From: an uncultured Bacilli bacterium
GTDB lineage: Bacteria > Bacillota_I > Bacilli_A > RFN20 > CAG-631
Direction of reading: 5' to 3'
Assembly: GCA_947626825.1 (NCBI GenBank)
Contig: CANQTM010000007.1
Coordinates: forward strand, 1-57,322
Length of the DNA: 57,322 nt
The position numbers and the translations under genes were made by a program. The notes below the pieces were generated by a model. It saw only the letters and a list, made by a program, of their open reading frames with translations, had not been told where the DNA came from and searched no databases. Positions 1-6,418 of the stretch are shown here, in pieces (positions within the stretch are counted from its first letter, which is position 1; each line of letters opens with the position of its first letter).

Positions 1-2
1 AT

Positions 3-629
3 TACAAAACAAGTGTCATGGAAGAATGGGAGAGTAAAAAAGTAAAAGATGCCGGTTGGAAAGAATGCACTTTCTCTAAAATAAACGATTTTTGGATGAA
101 TTATAAAAAATCATCTAATTTAATAATTAGCCAATACGCTCAGCATGTTTGCAAGCTTTACGATGATTCGAATAGCGTATCTATACCAGCAGAAAACAAC
201 ATAGTTGCTTGGAAGTCATATTTTAATAAGGTTATCTATCCAAAGTTTAAAGATAAAGTTAGCTGTTGGGTATTAACTACTCGATTTAATTATAGTTGTT
301 TTGGCGTTAAACCATTAGGCAGAGGTGATGAATCTATGCCATATTTAGAAATTAGGAGTAGAGATTGTTTAAATAACAATTTCAATTCTAAAATTTTAAT
401 GTATAATGTTGATTTCAAAAATAATCCTAACGGATTAAATGAAATTCGTAGCATTATTAGATCACGTGAAAATTTAAATATTTTTAAAGGTAACTATGGT
501 GCTAAACAAAATAAGCAAGTCGCTCATATGAAAAAGAATGTTTTTTCTCAACACAATGACGAAGAGTTTATTAAAAATGTTTCTTTGGCTATAAATGAGT
601 ATTTAGAAATTGTAAAATTCTGGAAATAA
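3..629 (+). CDS. Unknown protein, 5' end missing
   Basis: The frame is open to the left edge of the window and the first ATG (18) has no ribosome site, so this is probably the C-terminal part of a longer gene. The visible 203 residues are mixed alpha/beta, rich in Asn, Lys and aromatic residues, with no signal peptide or membrane segment. I do not recognise the family. The texture faintly recalls the C-terminal part of PD-(D/E)XK nuclease-like proteins of mobile elements, but no catalytic motif is visible. Its stop lies 76 bases before domain V of a group II intron, which is where an intron-encoded protein would end, yet nothing here resembles a reverse transcriptase, maturase or HNH domain. 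Confidence 0.5.
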   Translation, partial: YKTSVMEEWESKKVKDAGWKECTFSKINDFWMNYKKSSNLIISQYAQHVCKLYDDSNSVSIPAENNIVAWKSYFNKVIYPKFKDKVSCWVLTTRFNYSCFGVKPLGRGDESMPYLEIRSRDCLNNNFNSKILMYNVDFKNNPNGLNEIRSIIRSRENLNIFKGNYGAKQNKQVAHMKKNVFSQHNDEEFIKNVSLAINEYLEIVKFWK

Positions 630-667
630 TTAAGTACGAAAATAAGTACATGATAAATACTACTTAT

Positions 668-685
668 ACTACTTATCTAAGTAGT
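668..685. repeat. Perfect inverted repeat after the first gene
   Basis: ACTACTTA-TC-TAAGTAGT is an 8-2-8 inverted repeat. A second small hairpin, GTCTA-ATG-TAGAC, follows at about 689-702, immediately before intron domain V. They could be the closing strand of intron domain IV or a simple terminator-like structure. There is no T-run. Confidence 0.4.
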
Positions 686-705
686 TTGTGTCTAATGTAG
701 ACGTA

Positions 706-780
706 GAGCCGTATACGAGAAACGTACGTGCGGTTCAATGGGAGGTGCAAAGGCTTAGGGCCTTTCCTCTACCCTATTTA
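706..780 (+). mobile_element. Group II intron 3' end (domains V and VI)
   Basis: Positions 706-736 fold as a textbook group II domain V. GAGCCGUA pairs with UGCGGUUC (G.U wobbles included), keeping the catalytic AGC:GUU triad. A two-base CG bulge follows on the 3' strand, then a four-pair upper helix closed by an AGAAA loop. The next 40 bases fold as domain VI: AAAGGC/GCCUUU on top, GAGG/CCUC below, then an unpaired UA whose A is the candidate branch point 7-8 bases before the end, and a GG/CC base. The 3' splice site is probably after CCCTAT (776) or CCCTATTTAT (780). Domains I-IV would lie upstream, mostly outside the window. No RT gene is visible here. Confidence 0.75.
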
Positions 781-785
781 TAGCC

Positions 786-815
786 TGCGTGCATTTGCGT
801 GCAACTGCGTGCATT
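786..815. repeat. Three tandem 10-bp repeats
   Basis: The unit TGCGTGCAtt, TGCGTGCAac, TGCGTGCAtt occurs three times head to tail, just downstream of the intron end and upstream of the first long direct repeat. The unit is much more GC-rich than its surroundings and its period is close to one helical turn. It could be a protein-binding iteron; no replication gene is nearby. Confidence 0.6.
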
Positions 816-840
816 GTATCAAAATGGTACTCTTTTGCCA

Positions 841-956
841 CTAGATATCATAAGCTCGGTAAAACGAGCTTTTTTTGAACTTTGGTGGGTTCAAATCCCT
901 CGTTGGCAGGTCCGTAGCCTTCAAAATTGTCTACGGTCGAAGTGACGAAGACATAG
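841..956. repeat. Long direct repeat, copy 1 (structured)
   Basis: This 116-bp stretch recurs at 3769-3884 with five mismatches, all transitions. Each copy holds three hairpins in series: AAGCTCG/CGAGCTT followed by a T-run (terminator-like), TTTGAAC/GTTCAAA, and CCGTAG/CTACGG. The segment around GGTGGGTTCAAATCCC looks like the T-arm of a tRNA, but no 5' half is present. The two copies bracket the 1.0-3.6 kb cassette and are good candidates for element ends or attachment sites. Confidence 0.8.
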
Positions 957-1158
957 GTATAAGTCAAATTTTTACACCCTTATATAAAAAAATCAGCCTT
1001 GAGCTATCTTGGGGCTGATTTTAATTTCCAATATTTTTCCTAATTTCTTTTGAGTGTATAGGTCAAAAATTAACACCCTCCAAATAAACATTAAAAAAGT
1101 GATTTTTAATAAAATTCCGCATTCAACGCAAAACCTTTAAAAATTTCTATTATCGCTA
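957..1158. other. Intergenic stretch with short direct repeat and hairpin
   Basis: No gene is seen. A 24-base motif, GTATARGTCAAA followed by WWTTWACACCCT, occurs at 957-980 and again at 1056-1079 with four mismatches. Between the copies sits a terminator-like hairpin. The rest up to the repressor promoter is featureless AT-rich sequence. The repeated motif may be a binding site or the scar of a small insertion. Confidence 0.5.
989..1022 (+). terminator. Hairpin with T-run
   Basis: AAATCAGCC and GGCTGATTTT flank a loop of about 14 bases. The T-run is short. It would insulate the cassette operon from upstream transcription, and the A-run on the other side could let it work in both directions. 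Confidence 0.6.
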
Positions 1159-1187
1159 TTGACTTTCCAAATTGGAAATTATATAAT
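1159..1187 (+). promoter_or_regulatory. Cassette promoter with internal operator
   Basis: TTGACT at 1159-1164 and TATAAT at 1182-1187 are separated by exactly 17 bases. The spacer contains the inverted repeat TTTCCAA-A-TTGGAAA. An operator placed between -35 and -10 directly upstream of an XRE repressor is the usual layout for autorepression. Confidence 0.8.
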
Positions 1188-1221
1188 GATGGTGCGCTTA
1201 AAAATGTTGGGAGGAATTGTT

Positions 1222-1536
1222 ATGTCAACAGTCGGAGAAAACGTAAGAAAAGAATTAGAAAGGAGAGGATTGAGTCAAAAAGATTTATGTACATTAACAG
1301 GAATATCTGAATCAGCCATGTCTAAGTATTTAGCATCTAATACGCCACTTCGTACTGATATTATTGCAAAAATTGCAAGAGCATTAGATGTTAATATTTA
1401 TCAGCTTTTAAATCTTGAAGAAAAGACTGGAACTACTTTTGACATTTGTAAAACTGCATTAATGGCAAGAAGTGGAAGCAGTTTAACAACTGAGGAAAAA
1501 AAGGAACTTATTGATTTAATCTTTGGACATGAATGA
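1222..1536 (+). CDS. XRE-family (Cro/CI-type) transcriptional regulator
   Basis: The product is 104 residues. A helix-turn-helix spans about residues 4-62, with the pattern GLSQKDL..LTGISESAMSKYL, followed by a short helical tail (about 70-104) that could mediate dimerisation. The start is ATG 1222, preceded by GGGAGG seven bases upstream; an earlier TTG frame start at 1159 coincides with the -35 box and is rejected. It overlaps the peptidase gene by four bases (ATGA), so the two are translationally coupled. This is the ImmR/CI-like partner of an ImmA-type protease. It probably represses its own promoter through the palindrome in the spacer and is relieved when the protease cleaves it. The specific inducer is unknown. 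Confidence 0.85.
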   Translation: MSTVGENVRKELERRGLSQKDLCTLTGISESAMSKYLASNTPLRTDIIAKIARALDVNIYQLLNLEEKTGTTFDICKTALMARSGSSLTTEEKKELIDLIFGHE

Positions 1537-2087
1537 TGACTAGAGAAGAAATACTAGATATCATTGTTGATTTATATGAACAATTTGAAATATCTATTTT
1601 TGGTTTTGATTTGCTAAAATTTATAAAGGATATGGGAATTAATTTAATCCCTTATTCGAGTTTTGATTCTGATAAGCAAATGATATTATCTAGATATGAT
1701 GAAGATGGATTTAATTTAATTAATCCTAAAAATAATAAAATTGAAATATATTATAATGATAGGATTATTCCTGAAAAAAGGAAAAAATTTACTCTTCCTC
1801 ACGAAATCGGACATATCTGTTTAGGCCATAATTGTAAATTTGGAGATGAAACGATTCACCAAAAAAGAGAGGCTAATATGTTTGCAAATGAATTTTATTG
1901 TCCACAAGCTTTTATGATTGAATATAATTTAAGTACTAAATCAGATTTGATGTCTGCATTTGACATTACTGAAGGATATGCACAAACGTTATTAGACAAG
2001 TTGAATAAAAGAAAAAATAAGGGCCTTTCAAAGGCTGAATCAAAACTTGTGGATGTGTTTAAAAAAAACATAAAGAAAAAGGGTTAA
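1533..2087 (+). CDS. ImmA/IrrE-family metallo-endopeptidase
   Basis: The 184-residue protein has the gluzincin signature HEIGH at residues 90-94 (two zinc-binding His and the catalytic Glu). The likely third ligand is Glu113, in a REANMFANEF segment typical of the ImmA/IrrE (DUF955) family. In ICEBs1 and related phages such a protease cleaves its cognate XRE repressor to switch the element on. The gene begins within the repressor stop codon (ATGA overlap), supporting a dedicated pair. There is no signal peptide, so it acts in the cytoplasm. The length is normal for the short form of the family. The family is certain; the target is inferred from position. Confidence 0.88.
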   Translation: MMTREEILDIIVDLYEQFEISIFGFDLLKFIKDMGINLIPYSSFDSDKQMILSRYDEDGFNLINPKNNKIEIYYNDRIIPEKRKKFTLPHEIGHICLGHNCKFGDETIHQKREANMFANEFYCPQAFMIEYNLSTKSDLMSAFDITEGYAQTLLDKLNKRKNKGLSKAESKLVDVFKKNIKKKG

Positions 2088-2200
2088 CTCTACTGCAATA
2101 GAATTAACTCTTATAGCCATGTGTAAAACATGTTGCATAAATATTTTACCATGGCCATTATTAATTATCAATAGTCTATTTTTGAAAGGAGAGATGAATA

Positions 2201-2998
2201 ATGACTATGGTAAAAGCAAAAAAACAAAGAACATTTGATACCAAAGTTGAGATGAAACGAAGGAAAATTGATCCTAATGTTAAATTAATACTTGATTATC
2301 AAAATATAGATAGTAGAGATGTTTATGGTTTCTATTTAACAAATAGAACTACAAAAAATAATTTAAAAAAATTACCAGATATAGGATCTTTTGTAGATGT
2401 TTATCCAGATTTTATTGCTTTGGAAACTGAAATTGGTTTATATAATAAAACCGAGTTGACGGCAGTATCATGGTTCAAAGATGATTTGTATTTTGATACT
2501 ATCGATGGAATTTATAATGCTATAATTTATAAAGATTTAACTTTATTAAAATATTATAAATCAAGATACAAGAAAGTTAAATTTTTTATTTCAATTGATT
2601 ATTCGACATATGGAGATTTTGATGATGAAACATTACTTCATAATATCAAAAAAACATGTATAGTTTATTTATGGCTAACTTTTGAGTGTGATGCAATTGT
2701 TTATCCTCTTATGACATATGGAAATGAGGAGTCATTGAAGTGGTGCTTTGAACACATAATGATTGGATCAAACGTTGCTTTAAGCTTAAAGGGAGTAATG
2801 CAAGGAAAAAACAGAGAATTATTCTTGATTGCATTAAAAGTTTTAATTGATACTAGAAAGCCTAAAGCCTTAGTGGTTTATTCTGTGGCATCGTTTGAAA
2901 GCACCAAAAAAATGCTTAATTATGCATATGACAATAATGTCAAAGTGATTATCGTTAACAATACACTTTTAGAAAGAAATTCTAGGGATGGTTGCTGA
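2201..2998 (+). CDS. DUF4417 domain protein
   Basis: The 265-residue protein matches the DUF4417 pattern as I remember it: a DYQNID...YG.(Y/W)LTNR opening, a segment ending in YPDFIALET, a central DGI.NA..Y.DL.LL.YYK, FF...DYS..GD, WL..E..A...P, then a C-terminal VVYSV and NN.L.ERN.R. The family occurs in phages, plasmids and integrative elements and has no established activity. Its acidic and aromatic conserved residues suggest an enzyme or nucleic-acid-associated role. The start at ATG 2201 follows AAAGGAGAG; ATG 2207 is also possible. It is separated from the peptidase by 113 bases and touches the next gene (TGATG overlap). Confidence 0.8.
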   Translation: MTMVKAKKQRTFDTKVEMKRRKIDPNVKLILDYQNIDSRDVYGFYLTNRTTKNNLKKLPDIGSFVDVYPDFIALETEIGLYNKTELTAVSWFKDDLYFDTIDGIYNAIIYKDLTLLKYYKSRYKKVKFFISIDYSTYGDFDDETLLHNIKKTCIVYLWLTFECDAIVYPLMTYGNEESLKWCFEHIMIGSNVALSLKGVMQGKNRELFLIALKVLIDTRKPKALVVYSVASFESTKKMLNYAYDNNVKVIIVNNTLLERNSRDGC

Positions 2999-3336
2999 TG
3001 GGAAGAACTGTAAATAGCGGATTATCAATAGGCGCAAATGGTCAACTTTCAATTGATAATTATGAACTATATGGCAAACTAATAAATCAAAAAAAATATT
3101 TATTTAAAAATAAGATTTATCCCCACAAGTTACCGATAACTGGTCAACTTCCAAATTCGACGCAAATTCAAAGAGATGAAAACGGAATTATTATTAGAAT
3201 AAGATATTATGATGAGAATGGAAATGCATATAAAGATGTTGATTATACTGATCACGGAGCACCAAATTCTCACAAAGTTCCACACACACATATAATCGAA
3301 ATTAATGAAAAAATTGATAGAAAGAAAGGAGTGTGA
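2998..3336 (+). CDS. Small phage- or toxin-type protein with HG...H..PH.H motif
   Basis: The start is ATG 2998, overlapping the DUF4417 stop by one base, with AGGGATGG as ribosome site. The product has 112 residues. It opens with MGRTVNSG, a glycine/serine start like that of many phage minor structural proteins. It ends with IRYYDENGNAYKDVDYTDHG followed by SHKVPHTH. That C-terminal DYTDHG...PH.H pattern is shared by small phage proteins and by the C-terminal domains of some polymorphic toxins, and the histidine cluster could be a metal or catalytic site. The toxin reading is only a hypothesis. The next gene starts four bases after its stop, fitting a two-gene unit. Confidence 0.55.
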   Translation: MGRTVNSGLSIGANGQLSIDNYELYGKLINQKKYLFKNKIYPHKLPITGQLPNSTQIQRDENGIIIRIRYYDENGNAYKDVDYTDHGAPNSHKVPHTHIIEINEKIDRKKGV

Positions 3337-3340
3337 AACT

Positions 3341-3583
3341 ATGAACAAGACAAAATTTAATGATTTAGTAATACATGGATTTGATGTTGAATTTAATTAT
3401 AAAGATGTTTTTTATTCAATTACTATTGGAGATGTAGATGGAAAAACATATTTTCTTTTAGCAAATGAATTTAAATGGTATGTTAAGTTTAATACCATCG
3501 AAGAATTAAATGAATATGTTCTAATTGATAAAACAGTTGTAGAAATAATTTCTGAATTAAATGAAGAAGAAATATTTTATTAA
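3341..3583 (+). CDS. Small acidic protein, possible partner of the preceding gene
   Basis: The 80-residue protein starts at ATG 3341, after AAAGGAG at about 3325-3331; an upstream in-frame ATG at 3305 lies inside the previous gene and lacks a site. It is acidic, beginning NKTKFNDLVIHGFDVEF, with beta-strand-like blocks and a Glu-rich tail (ELNEEEIFY). It has no membrane segment and no family I recognise. It is the last gene of the cassette operon. Small acidic proteins directly behind a toxin-like gene are often immunity proteins, which is the best guess here, without direct evidence. Confidence 0.5.
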   Translation: MNKTKFNDLVIHGFDVEFNYKDVFYSITIGDVDGKTYFLLANEFKWYVKFNTIEELNEYVLIDKTVVEIISELNEEEIFY

Positions 3584-3768
3584 TCAGTACGAATATAAAA
3601 ATAAAGTGCACTTTAAAACTTAATGGGGTAACCAAATAGCAAGAAGGAATTGATATTCGCCTTATTTATGATAATATTGGTTGTATGATAACCACTCCCT
3701 GGTAATTATTATAAACAACTAAAGAAAATAGGCATTAAATGTACACCTTTTTCTAAACTTGCAAGTCC
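3584..3768. other. Intergenic stretch between small acidic protein and repeat copy 2
   Basis: No intact gene is seen. A short open stretch ending at about 3705 (reading ...DIRLIYDNIGCMITTPW, then stop) hints at the C-terminal scrap of a larger protein, but it has an in-frame stop 14 codons upstream. There is no terminator directly after the acidic gene; the hairpin in repeat copy 2 probably ends the operon. Confidence 0.4.
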
Positions 3769-3884
3769 CTAGATATCATAAGCTCGGTAAAACGAGCTTT
3801 TTTTGAACTTTGGTGGGTTCAAATCCCTCGTTGGTAGGTCCGTAGCCTTCAAAATTGTCTATGGTCGAAGTGGTGAGGACATAG
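3769..3884. repeat. Long direct repeat, copy 2 (structured)
   Basis: This is the second copy of the 841-956 repeat (111 of 116 bases identical by eye). The first two hairpins are unchanged. In the third, CTACGG has become CTATGG, turning a G-C pair into G.U and keeping the stem. The hairpin at 3780-3800 with its T-run can terminate the cassette operon. Confidence 0.8.
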
Positions 3885-4014
3885 TGGCAAAATTTTAACT
3901 TTATTTTAAAGTAATCTTCAAAAATATCCGTTAGTACGAATACAGTTAATTATGAAAAAATAATGGCAGAGTTGTTTTAAATAATTTAGCAATTGTTTAT
4001 TAAAGGTAATTATT

Positions 4015-4488
4015 ATGGAAAAAAATGAAATCAAAAATTCTATCACATTTAAAGAAAGAAAAAGAATTGCTTTTTTATACAATACACCTATTTACATATT
4101 TATCTTTATTCTTATTGTCGTTCAAATTAATGTTGCATTTATAATAAATAATTTATGGTATATATTAATCGAAACTTTACTAGTAGTCGTAGTTTACCTT
4201 CCTTTAATTTTATATGGGGCTTATTTAATAAAAAAATGTACATGCCTCATAAAACATGCACATAATATAAAATGCTATGAAGTTATATTAGGTATCCCAA
4301 TAGAAAAAAAATATGAGCAATTAAGGTTCGTTTTTCAATTAAATAATAATAAATATATAACCGAATGGACTCCTAGAACATCATTTAATCCACCATATGG
4401 ATATAGTGATAGTGAATTTTCACAAAAAAAATTTATAGTTGGATTTTATGATGAAAATAATTTTATCATAATTAAGGAAAGTAAATGA
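4015..4488 (+). CDS. Two-helix membrane protein of unknown function
   Basis: The 157-residue protein has a charged start (KNEIKNSITFKERKR), two strongly hydrophobic segments at about residues 25-47 and 50-72, and a soluble C-terminal half of beta-rich character with the aromatic stretch EWTPRTSFNPPYGY. A KKKCTC-like cysteine patch (KKCTCLIK) follows the second helix. The ribosome site is AAAGG, nine bases before ATG. No family is recognised. It lies outside the repeat-bounded cassette and just upstream of a broken DUF4926-like gene whose translation also contains a WTP-like end. The two may once have formed an accessory pair, possibly toxin and immunity. Confidence 0.55.
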   Translation: MEKNEIKNSITFKERKRIAFLYNTPIYIFIFILIVVQINVAFIINNLWYILIETLLVVVVYLPLILYGAYLIKKCTCLIKHAHNIKCYEVILGIPIEKKYEQLRFVFQLNNNKYITEWTPRTSFNPPYGYSDSEFSQKKFIVGFYDENNFIIIKESK

Positions 4489-4493
4489 TTGAT

Positions 4494-4716
4494 ATGAATG
4501 AACTAGATTGCCTAAGATTAATATAACCTTTTGAAGATTTAAAAGTTGGAACAATAGGAACAATGAACAATAGTACTAAAATATACTGAAAATGATTTTG
4601 AAATAGAATTTTTTGACGAAAATAATGATACGATTGATGTTTATACAATTACAGGAGATTATCGTGAAGTTCATTGAACACCACAAGATAGTTATATTAA
4701 ATATTTCTTGCTATAA
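4494..4716 (+). pseudogene. Broken DUF4926-like gene
   Basis: Reading from ATG 4494 gives NELDCLRLI, a stop, then PFEDLKVGTIGTMNNSTK. After a one-base frame change it continues YTENDFEIEFFDENNDTIDV and a short tail ending REVH before TGA (4675). This is the compact pattern of DUF4926 (L..LK.GTIGT....Y.VEF.DE.G.T), broken by at least one in-frame stop and one frameshift. Six to seven tens of residues is the usual length of the family. It is not translated as one product today. Confidence 0.6.
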
Positions 4717-4883
4717 GCAAAAAAACTCAAATAAATTATGTTTTTTGTATAGTGTATCAAAATGATATTCTTATCATAACTTATATAAATTGAGCATGTA
4801 ATGATGAATGTACAAATATGCAAACATTATTGAAAATATTGGCGTTCCATAGTTATTTGTTAAATAAAAATTTTACAAACATA

Positions 4884-5008
4884 TCACGCTTCTAGATGTT
4901 TTGATTTGATATACTTCAAAGGGTGTCTTTCTGCATCTTCAATTGTGTCAAAAAATTAATAAGCTGTTGTTGTGAAAAACCATTTTCTACACCATAATAA
5001 ATATTAAG
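4884..5008 (-). pseudogene. Decayed gene remnant
   Basis: On the minus strand the sequence reads KLNIYYGVENGFSQQQLINF and then, after a one-base shift at a run of T residues, FDTIEDAERHPLKYIKSKH with LEA and stop. Each half is coherent, so a frameshift in the homopolymer broke a real gene. The 5' end is lost in or before the end of the neighbouring ATPase gene. The family is not recognised. Confidence 0.5.
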
Positions 5009-5009
5009 T

Positions 5010-6314
5010 TTAGACTTTATTTTTTATACAAAATACTGCATATAATGGAACTGATTTTATATTATTTTCAAAACCAAAATTTTTAGTAGAAATGCGTATT
5101 GCATAAGTCGGTTTGAATTTTTCAATATAAACAGAAAGACTTCTTGAACGAATGTTGTCACTAGATTTTACTTCAATTGGAATGATATCTTTTCCAATCC
5201 TTGTTATGAAATCTATTTCTGCTTGATTTCCACTTGTCCAATAATAACATTGCTGTCCATTGACAATCATTTGATTATTTACATAATTTTCCGTTAGTCC
5301 GCCTTTAAAATCAAGGTATTCATGATTATCATAAATTATGTCGTCAATTAAAAGATTTTGACTGGCTGAACATAATCCAACATCATTCATATAAAATTTA
5401 AAATCTGCTAATGATCGATTTGCATTAAGTGGAATTTTAATATGGTCTAATTTGTAAAGTTGATTTGCAATTCCTGCTAGGCAAAGCCATTGAATTGCAT
5501 CTTCAAATTCATTAGCCCTGCCACCACTTTTAATTGTGGAATACTTAAACTTTTTATTTTCTTTGGCAAGTTGGCTGCTTATATTTTGGTAAACCAGTTT
5601 TGTCTTTGGGATTTCACTGGCTTTGTTATACTTTCCCATATCATCAAAATATGAATCCAAAATTGATTGTTGGACGATTTTTACAAGCTCATAATTTTTA
5701 TTTTTCAAATATTCTTCTACAACTGCTGGCATACCACCAACATATAAATATTCTTTATATAATTGTAGTGCCTGCTCATGAAATGGTGTAGCAAGTGGTT
5801 TGTTAGACACATAACAGTTTTTAATTTCTTCAATAAGAAATTGATTGTTTGTTGCCATTAAAAATTCTTCAAAGTCCATAGGATACAAATTCATGAATTG
5901 AACTTTTCCGACAGGAAAGGAATGTTGCTCACGATTAACAGACACACCCAAAAGAGAGCCCATCGCAATCACATGATAATCTCTTGCTTCTTCACAAAAA
6001 TATTTCAAAGAAGTCAATGCAGCAGGACAAGCTTGAATTTCATCAAAAATAATTAAAGTATGCTCTGGTAAAACTTCTTTTCTTTTGTAATATGAAATCT
6101 TTTTTATAACGTTTTCTGGTATCAAATCAGAAAAAAAGTCAGAAAGCCCCTTTTCTTTTTCAAAATTGCAATAAACAACATTTGCATATTCATTACTGCC
6201 AAACAAATTGACAATATAAGTTTTTCCAACTTGTCTTGCACCTTGTAAAACTAAAGGCTTTCTATCTTTAGAGTTTTTCCATTCAATTAAACGATTGTAA
6301 ATTTTTCGTTCCAT
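5010..6314 (-). CDS. AAA_14/DUF4143 family ATP-binding protein
   Basis: The 434-residue protein has Walker A GARQVGKT at 25-32, a Walker B-like LIIFDEIQ ending at about 94, and a MGSLLGV sensor-like segment. A MNLYPMDFEEFL motif leads to a winged-helix middle region, and a DUF4143 C-terminal domain ends with a PD-(D/E)XK-like AEIDFI...IPIEVKSS nuclease-fold motif. The family is widespread in gut bacteria and archaea, often in variable regions. Its function is not established, though the nuclease-like end suggests DNA action. The start ATG has AAAGGTGAT upstream. It stands alone, with its own promoter and two upstream repeats. Confidence 0.9.
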   Translation of the reverse strand: MERKIYNRLIEWKNSKDRKPLVLQGARQVGKTYIVNLFGSNEYANVVYCNFEKEKGLSDFFSDLIPENVIKKISYYKRKEVLPEHTLIIFDEIQACPAALTSLKYFCEEARDYHVIAMGSLLGVSVNREQHSFPVGKVQFMNLYPMDFEEFLMATNNQFLIEEIKNCYVSNKPLATPFHEQALQLYKEYLYVGGMPAVVEEYLKNKNYELVKIVQQSILDSYFDDMGKYNKASEIPKTKLVYQNISSQLAKENKKFKYSTIKSGGRANEFEDAIQWLCLAGIANQLYKLDHIKIPLNANRSLADFKFYMNDVGLCSASQNLLIDDIIYDNHEYLDFKGGLTENYVNNQMIVNGQQCYYWTSGNQAEIDFITRIGKDIIPIEVKSSDNIRSRSLSVYIEKFKPTYAIRISTKNFGFENNIKSVPLYAVFCIKNKV

Positions 6315-6334
6315 AATTAATCACCTTTGACATA

Positions 6335-6363
6335 ATAATATTATGTAATTGTTAAAAAATCAA
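6335..6363 (-). promoter_or_regulatory. Promoter of the DUF4143 ATPase with palindrome over -10
   Basis: On the minus strand TTGATT, 17 bases, TATTAT. The -10 region is overlapped by the palindrome ACATAAT-AAT-ATTATGT (6330-6346), a possible operator. Confidence 0.6.
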
Positions 6364-6369
6364 GTATTT

Positions 6370-6418
6370 TTACACTTTTTGGCACATAAATTTTAATAAA
6401 AATTACACTTTTTGACAT
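6370..6418. repeat. Two direct repeats 33 bp apart upstream of the ATPase promoter
   Basis: TTACACTTTTTGGCAC starts at 6370 and TTACACTTTTTGACAT at 6403, exactly 33 bp apart, about three helical turns. They lie just upstream of the minus-strand promoter at 6335-6363 and could bind a regulator on one face of the DNA. The rest of the 6315-6619 gap holds only promoters. Confidence 0.55.

Larger units (their letters stand above)
841..3884. mobile_element. Accessory cassette bounded by 116-bp direct repeats
   Basis: Two nearly identical 116-bp repeats enclose a five-gene plus-strand block: XRE repressor, ImmA/IrrE-type peptidase, DUF4417 protein, HG...PH.H protein and a small acidic protein. The repressor-protease pair and DUF4417 are characteristic of phages and integrative elements. 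No integrase, transposase or recombinase is present, so the unit is either non-autonomous or a remnant. The flanks also look mobile: a group II intron end on the left and decayed genes on the right. Exact boundaries are inferred from the repeats. Confidence 0.55.

Noticed and set aside
875-913. tRNA gene in the 116-bp repeat
   Set aside because: Only a T-arm-like piece with one T-stem mismatch is present; a terminator hairpin stands where the rest of the tRNA would be, in both copies.
1159-1221. Longer N-terminus of the XRE regulator
   Set aside because: The TTG start coincides with the -35 box; ATG 1222 has GGGAGG upstream.
3636-3705. Remnant of a recombinase C-terminus
   Set aside because: A short open stretch (...DIRLIYDNIGCM...) looks protein-like, but it is interrupted and too short to assign.
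4494-4716. UGA read as tryptophan in the DUF4926-like remnant
   Set aside because: Reading TGA as Trp would extend the last piece to 4716, but a TAA stop and a frameshift remain, and TGA closes real genes elsewhere (for example at 25186).
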